The notes under the pieces are model-generated. The model was not told the DNA's origin, searched no databases, and was given only the letters and a program-made list of their open reading frames with translations. The position numbers and the translations under genes are program-made. A stretch of 12,393 nucleotides of DNA from contig JAFGNI010000616.1 in NCBI GenBank assembly GCA_016927095.1, positions 1 through 12,393 of the forward strand, written 5' to 3'. Source of the stretch: Anaerolineae bacterium (GTDB lineage: Bacteria > Chloroflexota > Anaerolineae > B4-G1 > SLSP01). Numbering within the stretch: the first letter of the stretch is position 1; each line of letters begins with the position of its first letter. Shown in pieces: positions 1-7,800 of the stretch.

Positions 1-2
1 CT

Positions 3-2375
3 TTCCCCCGATCAAGGCCCGCGCGCATCATCTTGATCGCCATCCTTGGGGCCTTCCTCACGATCGCCACGGCCTACAGTGTCACCGTGCCCGTCTTCGA
101 GGCCTCCGACGAGCTGTGGCACTATCCTATGGTCGAGGTCATTGCGCGGACCTGGACGCTGCCCGTCCAGCCTCTGGAGCCCGGCACTACCAGCGGCCCT
201 TGGCGTCAGGAGGGGAGCCAACAGCCCCTCTACTACGCCCTGGGCGCCGTTCTCACCTTCTGGATCGACACGACGGATATGGCGGAGGCGCGGCAGCCCA
301 ACCCTCACGCGCGAGCCGGCGAGATCACGCCGGAGCGCGACAACGTGAACCTTGTGATTCACCATCCTGACCGGGAGCGGTCTCCGTGGACCGGTACCGT
401 GTTGGCGGTCCATATTGTCCGGCTCTTCTCGGTCTTGTTGGGCGTCTGGGCAGTTGCGTTGACGTGGTTGCTCGTCCACGAGCTCTTCCCAGACACCGGC
501 TGGATACCCCTGGCTGCAGCAGCTGTGCACGCCTTCACGCCGATGTACCTGTTCATCACAAGCTCGATCAACAACGACAACCTCACCGTCCCCCTCTGCA
601 GCCTGGCGTTGCTCCTGATGGTCCGGCGGGTGAAAGCTGCCGGCGGAAGTCGCGACCGTCTGCTGTACAGATCCGATCTCTTTCTGGGCATCGTCGTGGG
701 TCTGGCGCTGCTGACGAAATCCAGCGGCTTGGGCCTGCTGCCGTTTGTCGGCGCCACCTTGGCCTGGGAGACGGTGCAACTGCCGAAAACCACGACTCTA
801 GTCCGTCGCGCAGCCTACTTCCTGAGCCATCTTGCCGTGGTCCTGGCGCCCGCCTTGGCCATCTCTGCCTGGTGGTACGCGCGCAACCTGCGACTCTACG
901 GCGACCTGCTCGGCTGGCGCGCCTTCGAAGCCGTACTGGGTACCCGCGACGTGCCCGCCGGCCTGGGGCAGCTTTGGGCAGAGCGGTTCGCCTTTGCCGC
1001 CGGTTACTGGGGCAACTTCGGCGGTCTCAATGTGCCGATGCCGGGCTGGACCTACAGCCTGCTCAACGGGCTGGCAGTGGTCGCCGCTGCGGGGCTGCTG
1101 GTCGGCTTTGGGCGCTGGATCCTGGGCAGAAGCCATCTGGGCAGCGAAGCGGGCGTGCACTCAATCACTTCCAGGTTATGGCCATTGGCATGGAGCCCTC
1201 TCACCGCCGCGCACGCGCTGGCTTGGGCATGGCCCGTCGCGATCTTCGTCTCTTGGATACGCTGGGCTACGACGACGTGGTCCTCTCAGGGACGGCTTAT
1301 CTTCCCGGCGATCCCAATGTGGTCGCTGGCGCTGGTCCTGGGGCTGAGCGCGTGGGTACCCAGGCGGGGCAGATCCCACAAGCTCGCACCGGCCGTCGGG
1401 CTGAGTGCCCTCCTGCTTGGCTTGACCGTTGTCGCGCTACCAGGCTGGATCTTGCCGGCCTACAGGCCGCCCAAGGCCTTGGGACTGGCCACAGTCCCTA
1501 CAGGCTATCAATCCATGAACGCCACGTTCGGCGATACGCTGGAGTTACTGGGCTATCGCCTCAACACTTGCCAAGCACATCCGGACGAGGGCCTCGACAT
1601 CGAGCTTCTCTGGCGCGCGCGGCAGCCTACGGAGAGCCACCACTCCGTCTTCATCCACGCCCTGGGCCAGGGAGACCGGATCGTGGCACAGCGGGATAGC
1701 TTCCCTGGGCATGGCCTGCTGCCCACCACTCAGCTTGCGCCTGGACGTGTGTGGACAGAGCGTCACATCCTGAGGATACCGCATACGGCCTACACACCCG
1801 ACACGCTCTCGCTGGCCATTGGCCTCTATGAGACGGCGACAGGCGAGCGCGTCCTGGTCGAAGGGGTAACCGCGCAGCCGGCAGATGGGCCGGTACCGGG
1901 AGGCTACACCATCAGGTTCGGGTCTCTCCCTCTGGTTGCCGCTGCTGAGAGCGACGGCCTGGAAGTGCGCTTCGGCGACGGCATCGTCCTCGACGGCTAC
2001 GACGTCAGCGGTCTTGTGCTCCAACCAGGGGAGCAGCTTGAGGTCATCCTGAACTGGCGATCCACAGCGCCTGTCGAGCACGACTACACCGTGTCGGTGC
2101 AGGTCATCGACAGCCAGTGGAACAAGGCCGCCCAGTCCGATGCTTGGCCGCTGGATGGCCGGCGCCCCACATCCTCATGGTCACCCGGCGACGAGATTCA
2201 GGAGATACGCGCGCTCACCATCGACCCTAACGCCGTGCCGGGCGCCTACGACCTGCGAATCGCCCTCTATCGTGTGGTCCCCAATGGCAGCCTCGAACAC
2301 CTGCCGGTCTCCGTGAGCCGGGAAGGTATGCCCGCGAAGACCCTGGTGCTCACAACACTGCGGGTTGCGGAGTAA
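3..2375 (+). CDS. DUF2142/GT39-like membrane glycosyltransferase with two C-terminal beta-sandwich-like domains (5' partial)
   Basis: This is a probable GT-C glycosyltransferase of the cytoplasmic membrane, which would use a polyprenyl-phosphate sugar; substrate unknown. The frame is open to the left edge, and codons before the first possible start (TTG at 33) encode a basic stretch (RSRPAR) leading into the first membrane helix, so the true start probably lies outside the window. Numbering from TTG 33 (780 aa), the acidic first-loop motif FEASDELWH is at 22-30, NND at 180-182 after TPMYLF, and QGRLIFP at 419-425. The last is a DUF2142-type hallmark. About ten hydrophobic helices lie before residue 475. 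The tail holds two tandem domains at about 502-605 and 650-750, each with LGY/DGY, a WR strand and a terminal GLYE/ALYR strand. It is followed almost without a gap by the YfhO-like gene. Membrane glycosyltransferase-like protein is a secure call; the choice between DUF2142 and GT39 is not. Confidence 0.8.
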   Translation, partial: FPRSRPARIILIAILGAFLTIATAYSVTVPVFEASDELWHYPMVEVIARTWTLPVQPLEPGTTSGPWRQEGSQQPLYYALGAVLTFWIDTTDMAEARQPNPHARAGEITPERDNVNLVIHHPDRERSPWTGTVLAVHIVRLFSVLLGVWAVALTWLLVHELFPDTGWIPLAAAAVHAFTPMYLFITSSINNDNLTVPLCSLALLLMVRRVKAAGGSRDRLLYRSDLFLGIVVGLALLTKSSGLGLLPFVGATLAWETVQLPKTTTLVRRAAYFLSHLAVVLAPALAISAWWYARNLRLYGDLLGWRAFEAVLGTRDVPAGLGQLWAERFAFAAGYWGNFGGLNVPMPGWTYSLLNGLAVVAAAGLLVGFGRWILGRSHLGSEAGVHSITSRLWPLAWSPLTAAHALAWAWPVAIFVSWIRWATTTWSSQGRLIFPAIPMWSLALVLGLSAWVPRRGRSHKLAPAVGLSALLLGLTVVALPGWILPAYRPPKALGLATVPTGYQSMNATFGDTLELLGYRLNTCQAHPDEGLDIELLWRARQPTESHHSVFIHALGQGDRIVAQRDSFPGHGLLPTTQLAPGRVWTERHILRIPHTAYTPDTLSLAIGLYETATGERVLVEGVTAQPADGPVPGGYTIRFGSLPLVAAAESDGLEVRFGDGIVLDGYDVSGLVLQPGEQLEVILNWRSTAPVEHDYTVSVQVIDSQWNKAAQSDAWPLDGRRPTSSWSPGDEIQEIRALTIDPNAVPGAYDLRIALYRVVPNGSLEHLPVSVSREGMPAKTLVLTTLRVAE
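2369..2372 (+). promoter_or_regulatory. Ribosome binding site deciding the start of the YfhO-like gene
   Basis: GGAG at 2369-2372 overlaps the end of the preceding gene (its TAA is 2373-2375) and sits 7 nt before GTG at 2380. An in-frame TTG at 2365 lies upstream of this site and has no comparable Shine-Dalgarno sequence, so GTG 2380 is preferred. The layout suggests translational coupling to the gene before. Confidence 0.5.
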
Positions 2376-2379
2376 GCCG

Positions 2380-4662
2380 GTGCAGCGATTCCGGCGAATC
2401 GTTAGGGCCACGGGGCCCTATCTTCTCCTGGCCTCGATCCTGCTGCTCTTCTTCTGGCCGGTCTGGCTGCTGGGCGCTACATTTCCCATTGGGGGCGGCG
2501 ACCTCTTCGGCCAACTGCTGCCGGTGTGGCAGTACGTCAGCCGCTTCGTGCAGCGCGGCGTGTTGCCGTTCTGGTCGACGCAGATGATGGCGGGGGACCC
2601 GATCGTGGGCGAACCGCAGTACGGCCTCTTCAACCCTCTCAACTGGTGGCTCTTCATCGTCGGGACCGAACCCCGCGGGCTGGTTCTGGCTCGCGGTATG
2701 CTGCCTTTGCTCCTGGCTGGGGCCGGTGTCTATACCTATCTCCGCAGGTCGCACGTCTGGTGCCTTCATCGAGACGCAGCGCTCATAGGCGCAACGGCCT
2801 ATATGCTCTCGGATCCCTTCATCACGCACCTGGGACATCCCCAGATGAACGATGCGATGGCCTGGCTGCCGTGGTCGCTCCTTGCCGTCGACAAACTGCT
2901 GGAGAGGCGACAGTTCCTTGTCTGGCCCAGCATCGTCTTTGCAGCCGTCATCCTGACTGGGCACTACCAGAGTGCCCTGCTCACCGCAACGGCTACCGGC
3001 CTCTATGTCGTCTGGCGCCTGCTGTCTGACAAGACGGTCAGACAGCCTGAGGCGCACCGCAGTCCCAGCCGGTCACGACCGCTCTTGTGGCACGCCGGGC
3101 GCTTGGGGCTCAGTGCTCTCTGCGCGGCGGGACTGGCCATGCCCGCCGTTCTCCCCGGACTGGAGCGCTACCCGTTCACAGAGCGCGCCATCCTGCAGCT
3201 CGAGCCGTGGCGTGGCTACCAGTGGCCCTTGGCTATGGCTGTTGACCTGATCGCCCCAGGCTTCCACGGGCGAGGTATCGCCGGATTCTGGGCCCCGTGG
3301 GCCCGCGTCGAGGGAGCGTATGCCGGGGCGACGGCTGCATTCCTGGCGATCTTGGGCTTGCTCGCCATTCTGCGACGCCGCCGGACATGGTTCCTGCTTC
3401 TACTGGGTGCCTTCGGCCTGCTCTACGCCTTGGGCTACGATGGCCCGCTCTATCCCTGGCTAGCCCGCGTCGACCTGATCGCGCGGATGGGCAAGACTGC
3501 CCGAGCCATCTTCCTGCTCTCGTTCGCCCTCTCCTTGGCTGCCGCTGCCGGCGTAGATGCACTGAGGTACGCACGGATCCGGCTCCGGATCGCATGGACC
3601 GTGCTCATCGCGACCGGCGCCGTGATCTTGATGTTCGGGACCCCAATGTGGATCAGCGGCATGCCCGGCGATCGGCGGCCCAATGCGGCGAGCAGCCTCT
3701 ACACCGCAGCCGGCGCAGGGATGGCACTCATCGCCCTGCTCTGGATGCAGCGAGCGCGCAAGCTGCCCGTGGCGCTGCGATCCATGGCCAGAGCCGGCGT
3801 CCTCGTGATGCTTGTGGCGGAGCTCATCCTCTCAGGCACCTGGGTCGAGCTGGAGTTCCCGGGACAGAATCCCGCCCAGGCGGCGATAGATTACCTGAAG
3901 TCCGATCCGAACTGGTTCAGGGTTGACGTCGACAGCGATGCCCGTGGCCTGCTGTCTCCTTCGGTGCTCCTGGCCAGTGGCTTCGAGGTGCCCCAGGGCA
4001 GCGGCAACCCGATGGAACTCTTCTCCTACACGCAGTTCTACTGGGCCGTTCCCTACAAGGGTGCCCCCGTCTACCAACTGCTGGGCGCCAAGTACATCAT
4101 CGTCCCCAAGGGCGCGTTGCCCGGCGGCGACGGTATCTGGCCCGTCTTCACGGAGGCTCCCTCGGTCGACGTCCATCTCAACACCAACGCGCTGCAGCGG
4201 ATCTGGCTGGTCTACGATACCTTGCCCGTCAACAACATCGAAGAAGCCAATGCCGTCGTCTTCAGTCCGGACTTCGCGCCGGTGCACCTGGCAACGGTCG
4301 AGAACGGCCCGGACCTGGATGGCGCCGGGACCGGCAGTCTGGAGGTTGTGGCTTACGGCGGCAATCGCGTCGAGGTCATCGTGAGGACCTCCGCGCCCGC
4401 GCTACTCGTCCTCTCGGACATGCGCTATCCGGGATGGCGTGCCACCGTGGACGGCGATGCCGTCGAGATCTACAAAACGAACGGCATCTTCCGCGGCATC
4501 GTCGTGCCAGAGGGGGAGCACCGCGTCACAATGCGCTACCGTCCTGCATCGGTGCGCTTGGGCCTAGGACTCGTGACCATGGCAGCGCTGGTTCTTGCCG
4601 CCGCACGGGCTGGTCGGGCATTTGGCCACCTTGCATCACGCCGTAGATGGGCGGTTAGGTAG
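2380..4662 (+). CDS. YfhO-family polytopic membrane protein
   Basis: This resembles bacterial YfhO-family membrane proteins, GT-C-like proteins implicated in glycosylation of surface polymers or lipids in Gram-positives; its own substrate is unknown. Starting from GTG 2380 it is 760 aa, near the usual family size. Family features, numbered from that GTG: a first-loop acidic GGGD at 38-41; VLPFW...GDP...GLFNPLNWW at about 61-90; GHPQMNDAMAWLPW at about 152-165; MGKTARAIFLLSFALSLAAAAGVDAL at about 370-395; LLGAKYIIVP at about 568-577; and the C-terminal YPGWRATVDG at about 683-692, followed by IFRGIVVPEGEHRVTMRYRP and a last helix. About a dozen hydrophobic segments precede a long extracytoplasmic region (about 490-720). 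It lacks the LGY...WR domain found in its neighbours. Spacing to the previous gene is 4 nt. An alternative start is TTG 2365. Family assignment is confident, function is not. Confidence 0.85.
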   Translation: MQRFRRIVRATGPYLLLASILLLFFWPVWLLGATFPIGGGDLFGQLLPVWQYVSRFVQRGVLPFWSTQMMAGDPIVGEPQYGLFNPLNWWLFIVGTEPRGLVLARGMLPLLLAGAGVYTYLRRSHVWCLHRDAALIGATAYMLSDPFITHLGHPQMNDAMAWLPWSLLAVDKLLERRQFLVWPSIVFAAVILTGHYQSALLTATATGLYVVWRLLSDKTVRQPEAHRSPSRSRPLLWHAGRLGLSALCAAGLAMPAVLPGLERYPFTERAILQLEPWRGYQWPLAMAVDLIAPGFHGRGIAGFWAPWARVEGAYAGATAAFLAILGLLAILRRRRTWFLLLLGAFGLLYALGYDGPLYPWLARVDLIARMGKTARAIFLLSFALSLAAAAGVDALRYARIRLRIAWTVLIATGAVILMFGTPMWISGMPGDRRPNAASSLYTAAGAGMALIALLWMQRARKLPVALRSMARAGVLVMLVAELILSGTWVELEFPGQNPAQAAIDYLKSDPNWFRVDVDSDARGLLSPSVLLASGFEVPQGSGNPMELFSYTQFYWAVPYKGAPVYQLLGAKYIIVPKGALPGGDGIWPVFTEAPSVDVHLNTNALQRIWLVYDTLPVNNIEEANAVVFSPDFAPVHLATVENGPDLDGAGTGSLEVVAYGGNRVEVIVRTSAPALLVLSDMRYPGWRATVDGDAVEIYKTNGIFRGIVVPEGEHRVTMRYRPASVRLGLGLVTMAALVLAAARAGRAFGHLASRRRWAVR

Positions 4663-4699
4663 GCCGGGTCGGCTACCCGGCCCGGCGGCGCAGCCGCCG
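4662..4699 (+). terminator. Two abutting GC-rich hairpins at the gene 2 stop (possible terminator or 3' stabiliser)
   Basis: The first hairpin is a perfect 8-bp stem, GGCCGGGT (4662-4669) with ACCCGGCC (4675-4682), and a 5-nt loop. The second begins at the next base: CGGCGGC (4683-4689) with GCCGCCG (4693-4699) and a 3-nt loop. The first stem starts on the last base of the gene 2 TAG stop. No U-tract follows either stem, so a classic intrinsic terminator is not shown. The position at the end of a gene, before a long gap with a candidate promoter, fits a U-less terminator or an RNA-end protector. Confidence 0.5.
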
Positions 4700-4853
4700 A
4701 CATCCGCGGTGTCGCCCGCCATCGGCGTAGTCAAGGACCGCTTGGGCGCAGGGACACATCGGGGCATCGAGGAGCTACTGCGCGCAGTCGGCCTAGACCG
4801 GCCAACTCACATCAGCAAGATGCGATTGCCCTGTGTCCGCCCCACCCTTTACC
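4700..4853. other. Non-coding gap with no recognised feature
   Basis: This is the body of the only long intergenic stretch in the window. I see no RNA gene, repeat or conserved element in it. A + strand frame reading through it contains a vaguely protein-like patch (roughly 4725-4830, including GVVKDRLGAG and GIEELLRAVGLD), but it has no start or ribosome binding site of its own and matches nothing I can name. Confidence 0.4.
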
Positions 4854-4880
4854 TTGTAAGTCCTGGCGACGTGGTAAAAT
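4854..4880 (+). promoter_or_regulatory. Candidate extended -10 promoter for the amidotransferase-glycosyltransferase operon
   Basis: TAAAAT at 4875-4880 is preceded by TG with one intervening base (TG at 4872-4873), matching the extended -10 form TGnTATAAT at all but one position. A partial -35-like TTGTAA lies at 4854-4859 with a short 15-nt spacer, which an extended -10 can tolerate. It is one of few AT-rich patches in this GC-rich window and lies in the only long gap, upstream of genes 3-6. Transcription would start near 4887. This is prediction from consensus only. Confidence 0.4.
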
Positions 4881-4964
4881 GGCCCGTGTGAACCCTTGCC
4901 AAGTCGTCCGAAACAATATGACACACCGCGCCTGCGCGGGATCTCTGCTGTGACGAAAGCGCCC

Positions 4965-5795
4965 ATGTTGCCGGATGCCCTAACGCGTAGCGACCCGACG
5001 CTTGGCCGAAAGCTGGTCATCATCAAGCTCGGCGCAACCTTCCCCTACCTGGCAGCCAAGCACGGGGATTTCGAGGATTGGATACTGGGGAGGATGGGCT
5101 TGCGCCGTCAGGATGCCCCCGTCATCGATCCAACGGCGGGACAGATGCTCCCGCCGCTCGACGCCATCGCCGGCGCCGTGATCACGGGTTCGCACGCGAT
5201 GGTGACGGACCGGGCGACATGGAGCGAACGGACCGCGGCTTGGCTCAGAGAGGCTGTCGATTTCGGGCTGCCGGTTCTGGGCATCTGCTATGGCCACCAG
5301 CTGCTTGCCTATGCCCTGGGCGGCATCGTGGAGGACAATCCCAGGGGTTGGGAGTTCGGCACGGTCACAACAACCCTTACTACATCAGCCCAGGCCGATC
5401 CATTGTTGGGCGGGCTCGGAGAGGCCATCGAGGTTCAGACCAGCCACACCCAGTCTGTGACGCGCCTGCCCAGCGGCGCCCGGCTGTTTGCCTGCAGCGA
5501 GAAGGACCCCCACTTGGCCTATGGCATCGGTGACCGGGTATGGGGCGTGCAGTTCCACCCCGAGTTCGACGCCTGTGTGGTCCGGGCCTACGTCGAGGCA
5601 ACCCGCGCGGGACTGGTCGCCCAAGGGCAGGACCCCGATGCGATACTGCGCGGCGTCAGGGAGACGCCCTCGGGCCACCGCATCCTCCGCCGGTTTGCGC
5701 GCCTCGTTCTGGCCCCACAGGGCAGGCCCTTGGCCGAAGATAGAGCAGGACGAGACCGGCAACCGATCCTAGCGACCCGAGGGAAGCACGCGTGA
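4965..5795 (+). CDS. Stand-alone class I glutamine amidotransferase
   Basis: This is a cytoplasmic GATase of the GuaA N-domain type, which hydrolyses glutamine to glutamate and ammonia for an unidentified acceptor. Numbered from ATG 4965 (276 aa), the catalytic triad is complete: nucleophile Cys108 in GICYGHQLLA, and His198 and Glu200 in VQFHPEFD. KLVIIKLGATFP, GDFEDWI and VITGSH fit a GATase subfamily whose N-terminus begins close to the KLVIIK strand, which is why a short form is preferred. The frame stays open back to TTG 4896, and GTG 4950 is also possible; none has a strong Shine-Dalgarno sequence. TTG 4896 would leave only about 9 nt of leader after the proposed promoter. There is no fused synthase domain. 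Its stop overlaps the start of the next glycosyltransferase by 4 nt, implying co-translation. Fold and chemistry are confident; the acceptor is unknown. Confidence 0.88.
   Translation: MLPDALTRSDPTLGRKLVIIKLGATFPYLAAKHGDFEDWILGRMGLRRQDAPVIDPTAGQMLPPLDAIAGAVITGSHAMVTDRATWSERTAAWLREAVDFGLPVLGICYGHQLLAYALGGIVEDNPRGWEFGTVTTTLTTSAQADPLLGGLGEAIEVQTSHTQSVTRLPSGARLFACSEKDPHLAYGIGDRVWGVQFHPEFDACVVRAYVEATRAGLVAQGQDPDAILRGVRETPSGHRILRRFARLVLAPQGRPLAEDRAGRDRQPILATRGKHA
5779..5784 (+). promoter_or_regulatory. Ribosome binding site for gene 4
   Basis: GAGGGA at 5779-5784, inside the 3' end of the amidotransferase gene, is 7 nt before GTG 5792. The first in-frame ATG lies only at residue 32, inside the acidic FWMDE motif, so the GTG start is well supported. 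Confidence 0.6.
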
Positions 5796-7723
5796 TACGA
5801 CGCCGCCGTCTGTGGATCCCGCTCCTCACGGTCCTGCTTGCCTACCTGTTGCGCACCGTCACCTTGGATGCCCAGTCTTTCTGGATGGATGAGATCCAGG
5901 CCTTCTACTTCATCGACCACCCCTTCATGGAGACGGTGAAGATGCTGATCTCGCCCGAGGAGAACGGGCCGCTCTATTTCCTCCTGCTCTGGCCCTGGCA
6001 ACGCCTGACTGGGCCGAGCGACTTCGCCGTCCGTTACCTCTCGAACCTCTGCTCTGTCCTGACAGTCGCGGCGATGTGGCAGCTGGTACGAACCTGGTTC
6101 AGCCGCCGGGTGGCGGGGCTCACATCCGTCCTCCTGGCGATCTCTCCCTACGCAATCTGGTACGCTCAGGAAGCGAAGATGTACGCCCTCCATATGCTCC
6201 TGGCAGCCCTCTCAACGCTGCTGCTGGTACGAGCGGCAGTGAGAACGGCACCTCGCCACCAGGGTCCGCGCTCGGCCCCGAAAGCGTGGCCCCTGTGGCT
6301 GGGATATGGCGTGACCCTCAACCTGCTGGGCTATAGCCACTTCTTTGGTGCCTTCACCATCGCGACGCAGGGCATCGTGCTCCTCATCACCTATCTCCGG
6401 CGACTTCGCGTCATCGGAACCTATGCGCTGACGATGGCAATCGTGGCGTTGCCCTACATTCCTGTTGTGAGCTTTGCTCTGCGGATCCTGCCCGGCTTCC
6501 AGATGCAGGATATCAGTAAGGGGTTTGTGCCGCTGCGCTATATTGTCCAGGAGCTGGCCTCAGAGTACATCCTACGGGTCTCACGGCTCTACGTGGACCA
6601 TATGCCGCGACTTCTGCTGTTCGGAGCGCTCGTGTTGGTTCTGGGGCTATACCGGGCCTGGCGCAAGGACTGGCGCCGAGGCCTCTGGGTGACGGCGCTC
6701 TTCGTGATGCCGACGGCGATCTTTTATCCCATCTCCTTCTATGTGCCGGTCTTCTCGCCTAAGTATCTCAGCGCAACCTTCCTGATGTTCGTACTCATCT
6801 TGGCCCTGGCCCTCGATCAGTTGCGGGCTTGGTGGAGACCCTTGGGCTGGGCCGGACTGGCTGGGGTCGTCGTGCTCAGCGGCTGGGTGAATGGCAGAAT
6901 CCTCGCCAACCCGACTTACCAGCGCTCGGACTGGCGTGCGACTGCCGCGTATTTGGCGACTCACGTCAAGTCCGACGACGCGATCCTGGGCTTTGCGGAC
7001 TATATTCATCGCGGCATCAACCGATATTACAGCGGCCCGGCGCCGGTCTATCGCTTCAAGGGCGAGGCCTACAACCCGGAACCCTTCTACCGGGACCTGC
7101 TGGAGACCAACCACGATCACCACACGCTCTGGCTGGTCCTGCACCAGGACCAAGCGATGGCCCCCCACAACCTCCTTCAGGAAGTAGCGGGGCAGCTCTA
7201 TCCCCAGATCACGGGGGTCTACCCCAACAACGGGCAGATCGCGATTCTCGGCTACAGTGTGCGGTGGCGCCACACGTCCCTGCCGGCACATGCTACGCCT
7301 GCGGACGCCGCTTTCGACAATGGGATGGTGCTGGTAGGATACGAGGTGGACGGCACCGAACTGGCGCCGGCGGACGACCTACTTCATCCGCCCAGCAACT
7401 GGATTCATCTGACCACGTTCTGGCGGGCATCTGAGGCACTCACGTCCGACGCTTTCACACCCTTCGTGCACCTTGTAGGCCCGGAGGGCGGCATCTGGGG
7501 CGGGGAGCTTCAGCGCCCACCTACGGTCTTCCATCGAGACCCGCCCACGGGCTGGGACGCAGAGACCATCGTGGAAGCCCACTACGATGTCAACCTCAAT
7601 CCCGCCACCCCGCCGGGCACCTACCGGCTGGTGATCGGGCTGGTTCGCGAGGACGGCGCCCAGATCACCCCATCAGCCGGCGGGACAGAGTTTGAGCTGG
7701 CACCGGTCACGATCACGCCGTGA
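5792..7723 (+). CDS. GT39 (ArnT/PMT-like) membrane glycosyltransferase with C-terminal beta domain
   Basis: This is a GT-C glycosyltransferase expected to transfer a sugar from a polyprenyl-phosphate donor on the outer face of the membrane; substrate unknown. Of 643 aa, the N-terminus MIRRRRLW leads into helix 1 and the first-loop catalytic-type acidic pair Asp33-Glu34 (FWMDE). Then come ENGPLYFLLL (57-66), AVRYLSNL (79-86), SPYAIWYAQEAKMYAL (118-133), FSPKYLSA (321-328) and SDWRATAAYL (379-388), all typical of GT39 proteins. About ten hydrophobic segments end near residue 367. The soluble tail ends with one LGY-type domain (about 510-620: LVGYEVDG, TFWRA, PGTYRLVIGL). GTG 5792 overlaps the amidotransferase stop (GTGA) with a good ribosome binding site. 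Its stop is in turn overlapped by a possible GTG start of the next gene. Family is confident; specificity cannot be read. Confidence 0.88.
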   Translation: MIRRRRLWIPLLTVLLAYLLRTVTLDAQSFWMDEIQAFYFIDHPFMETVKMLISPEENGPLYFLLLWPWQRLTGPSDFAVRYLSNLCSVLTVAAMWQLVRTWFSRRVAGLTSVLLAISPYAIWYAQEAKMYALHMLLAALSTLLLVRAAVRTAPRHQGPRSAPKAWPLWLGYGVTLNLLGYSHFFGAFTIATQGIVLLITYLRRLRVIGTYALTMAIVALPYIPVVSFALRILPGFQMQDISKGFVPLRYIVQELASEYILRVSRLYVDHMPRLLLFGALVLVLGLYRAWRKDWRRGLWVTALFVMPTAIFYPISFYVPVFSPKYLSATFLMFVLILALALDQLRAWWRPLGWAGLAGVVVLSGWVNGRILANPTYQRSDWRATAAYLATHVKSDDAILGFADYIHRGINRYYSGPAPVYRFKGEAYNPEPFYRDLLETNHDHHTLWLVLHQDQAMAPHNLLQEVAGQLYPQITGVYPNNGQIAILGYSVRWRHTSLPAHATPADAAFDNGMVLVGYEVDGTELAPADDLLHPPSNWIHLTTFWRASEALTSDAFTPFVHLVGPEGGIWGGELQRPPTVFHRDPPTGWDAETIVEAHYDVNLNPATPPGTYRLVIGLVREDGAQITPSAGGTEFELAPVTITP

Positions 7724-7783
7724 CGGCGCCGCCGGGGAGGCGATCCCGGACCGGCGACACCGTTAGGGAAGCACCGTCAAGCA

Positions 7784-7789
7784 GAGGAG
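7784..7789 (+). promoter_or_regulatory. Ribosome binding site bearing on the start of gene 5
   Basis: GAGGAG at 7784-7789 lies 11 nt before ATG 7801, a slightly long spacing. It is the best Shine-Dalgarno match in the region and favours ATG 7801 over GTG 7720, which has none. It lies only 2 nt before an in-frame GTG at 7792, too close to serve that codon. Confidence 0.45.
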
Positions 7790-7800
7790 TCGTGCGCAGC

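Noticed and set aside
12..779. Minus-strand open frame of 255 codons opposite gene 1
   Set aside because: The Gln/Arg/Asp-rich, motif-free product is typical of the antisense of a GC-rich membrane protein gene.
386..1699. Long open frame (437 codons) in another + frame inside gene 1
   Set aside because: Its product is rich in Arg, Ala, Pro and Gly without domain motifs or helices, while the overlapping frame has clear membrane helices and family motifs. It is a GC-driven shadow.
4595..4891. Open frame of 98 codons overlapping the end of gene 2 and the gap
   Set aside because: Its start lies inside gene 2, it has no ribosome binding site, and it reads through both hairpins. Only a short middle part looks protein-like, which is noted as a weak finding.
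4918..4953. Possible 11-residue leader peptide (ATG 4918 to TGA 4951-4953) overlapping GTG 4950
   Set aside because: No run of regulatory codons, no clear ribosome binding site and no attenuator-like structure was seen. A short frame like this is expected by chance.
5588..6193. Minus-strand open frame of 201 codons across the gene 3/4 junction
   Set aside because: It spans two well-supported overlapping genes on the other strand and reads as low-complexity shadow sequence.
7732..7749. Small inverted repeat (CCGGG/CCCGG) between genes 4 and 5
   Set aside because: A 5-bp stem with an 8-nt loop is expected by chance at this GC content and has no poly-U tail.
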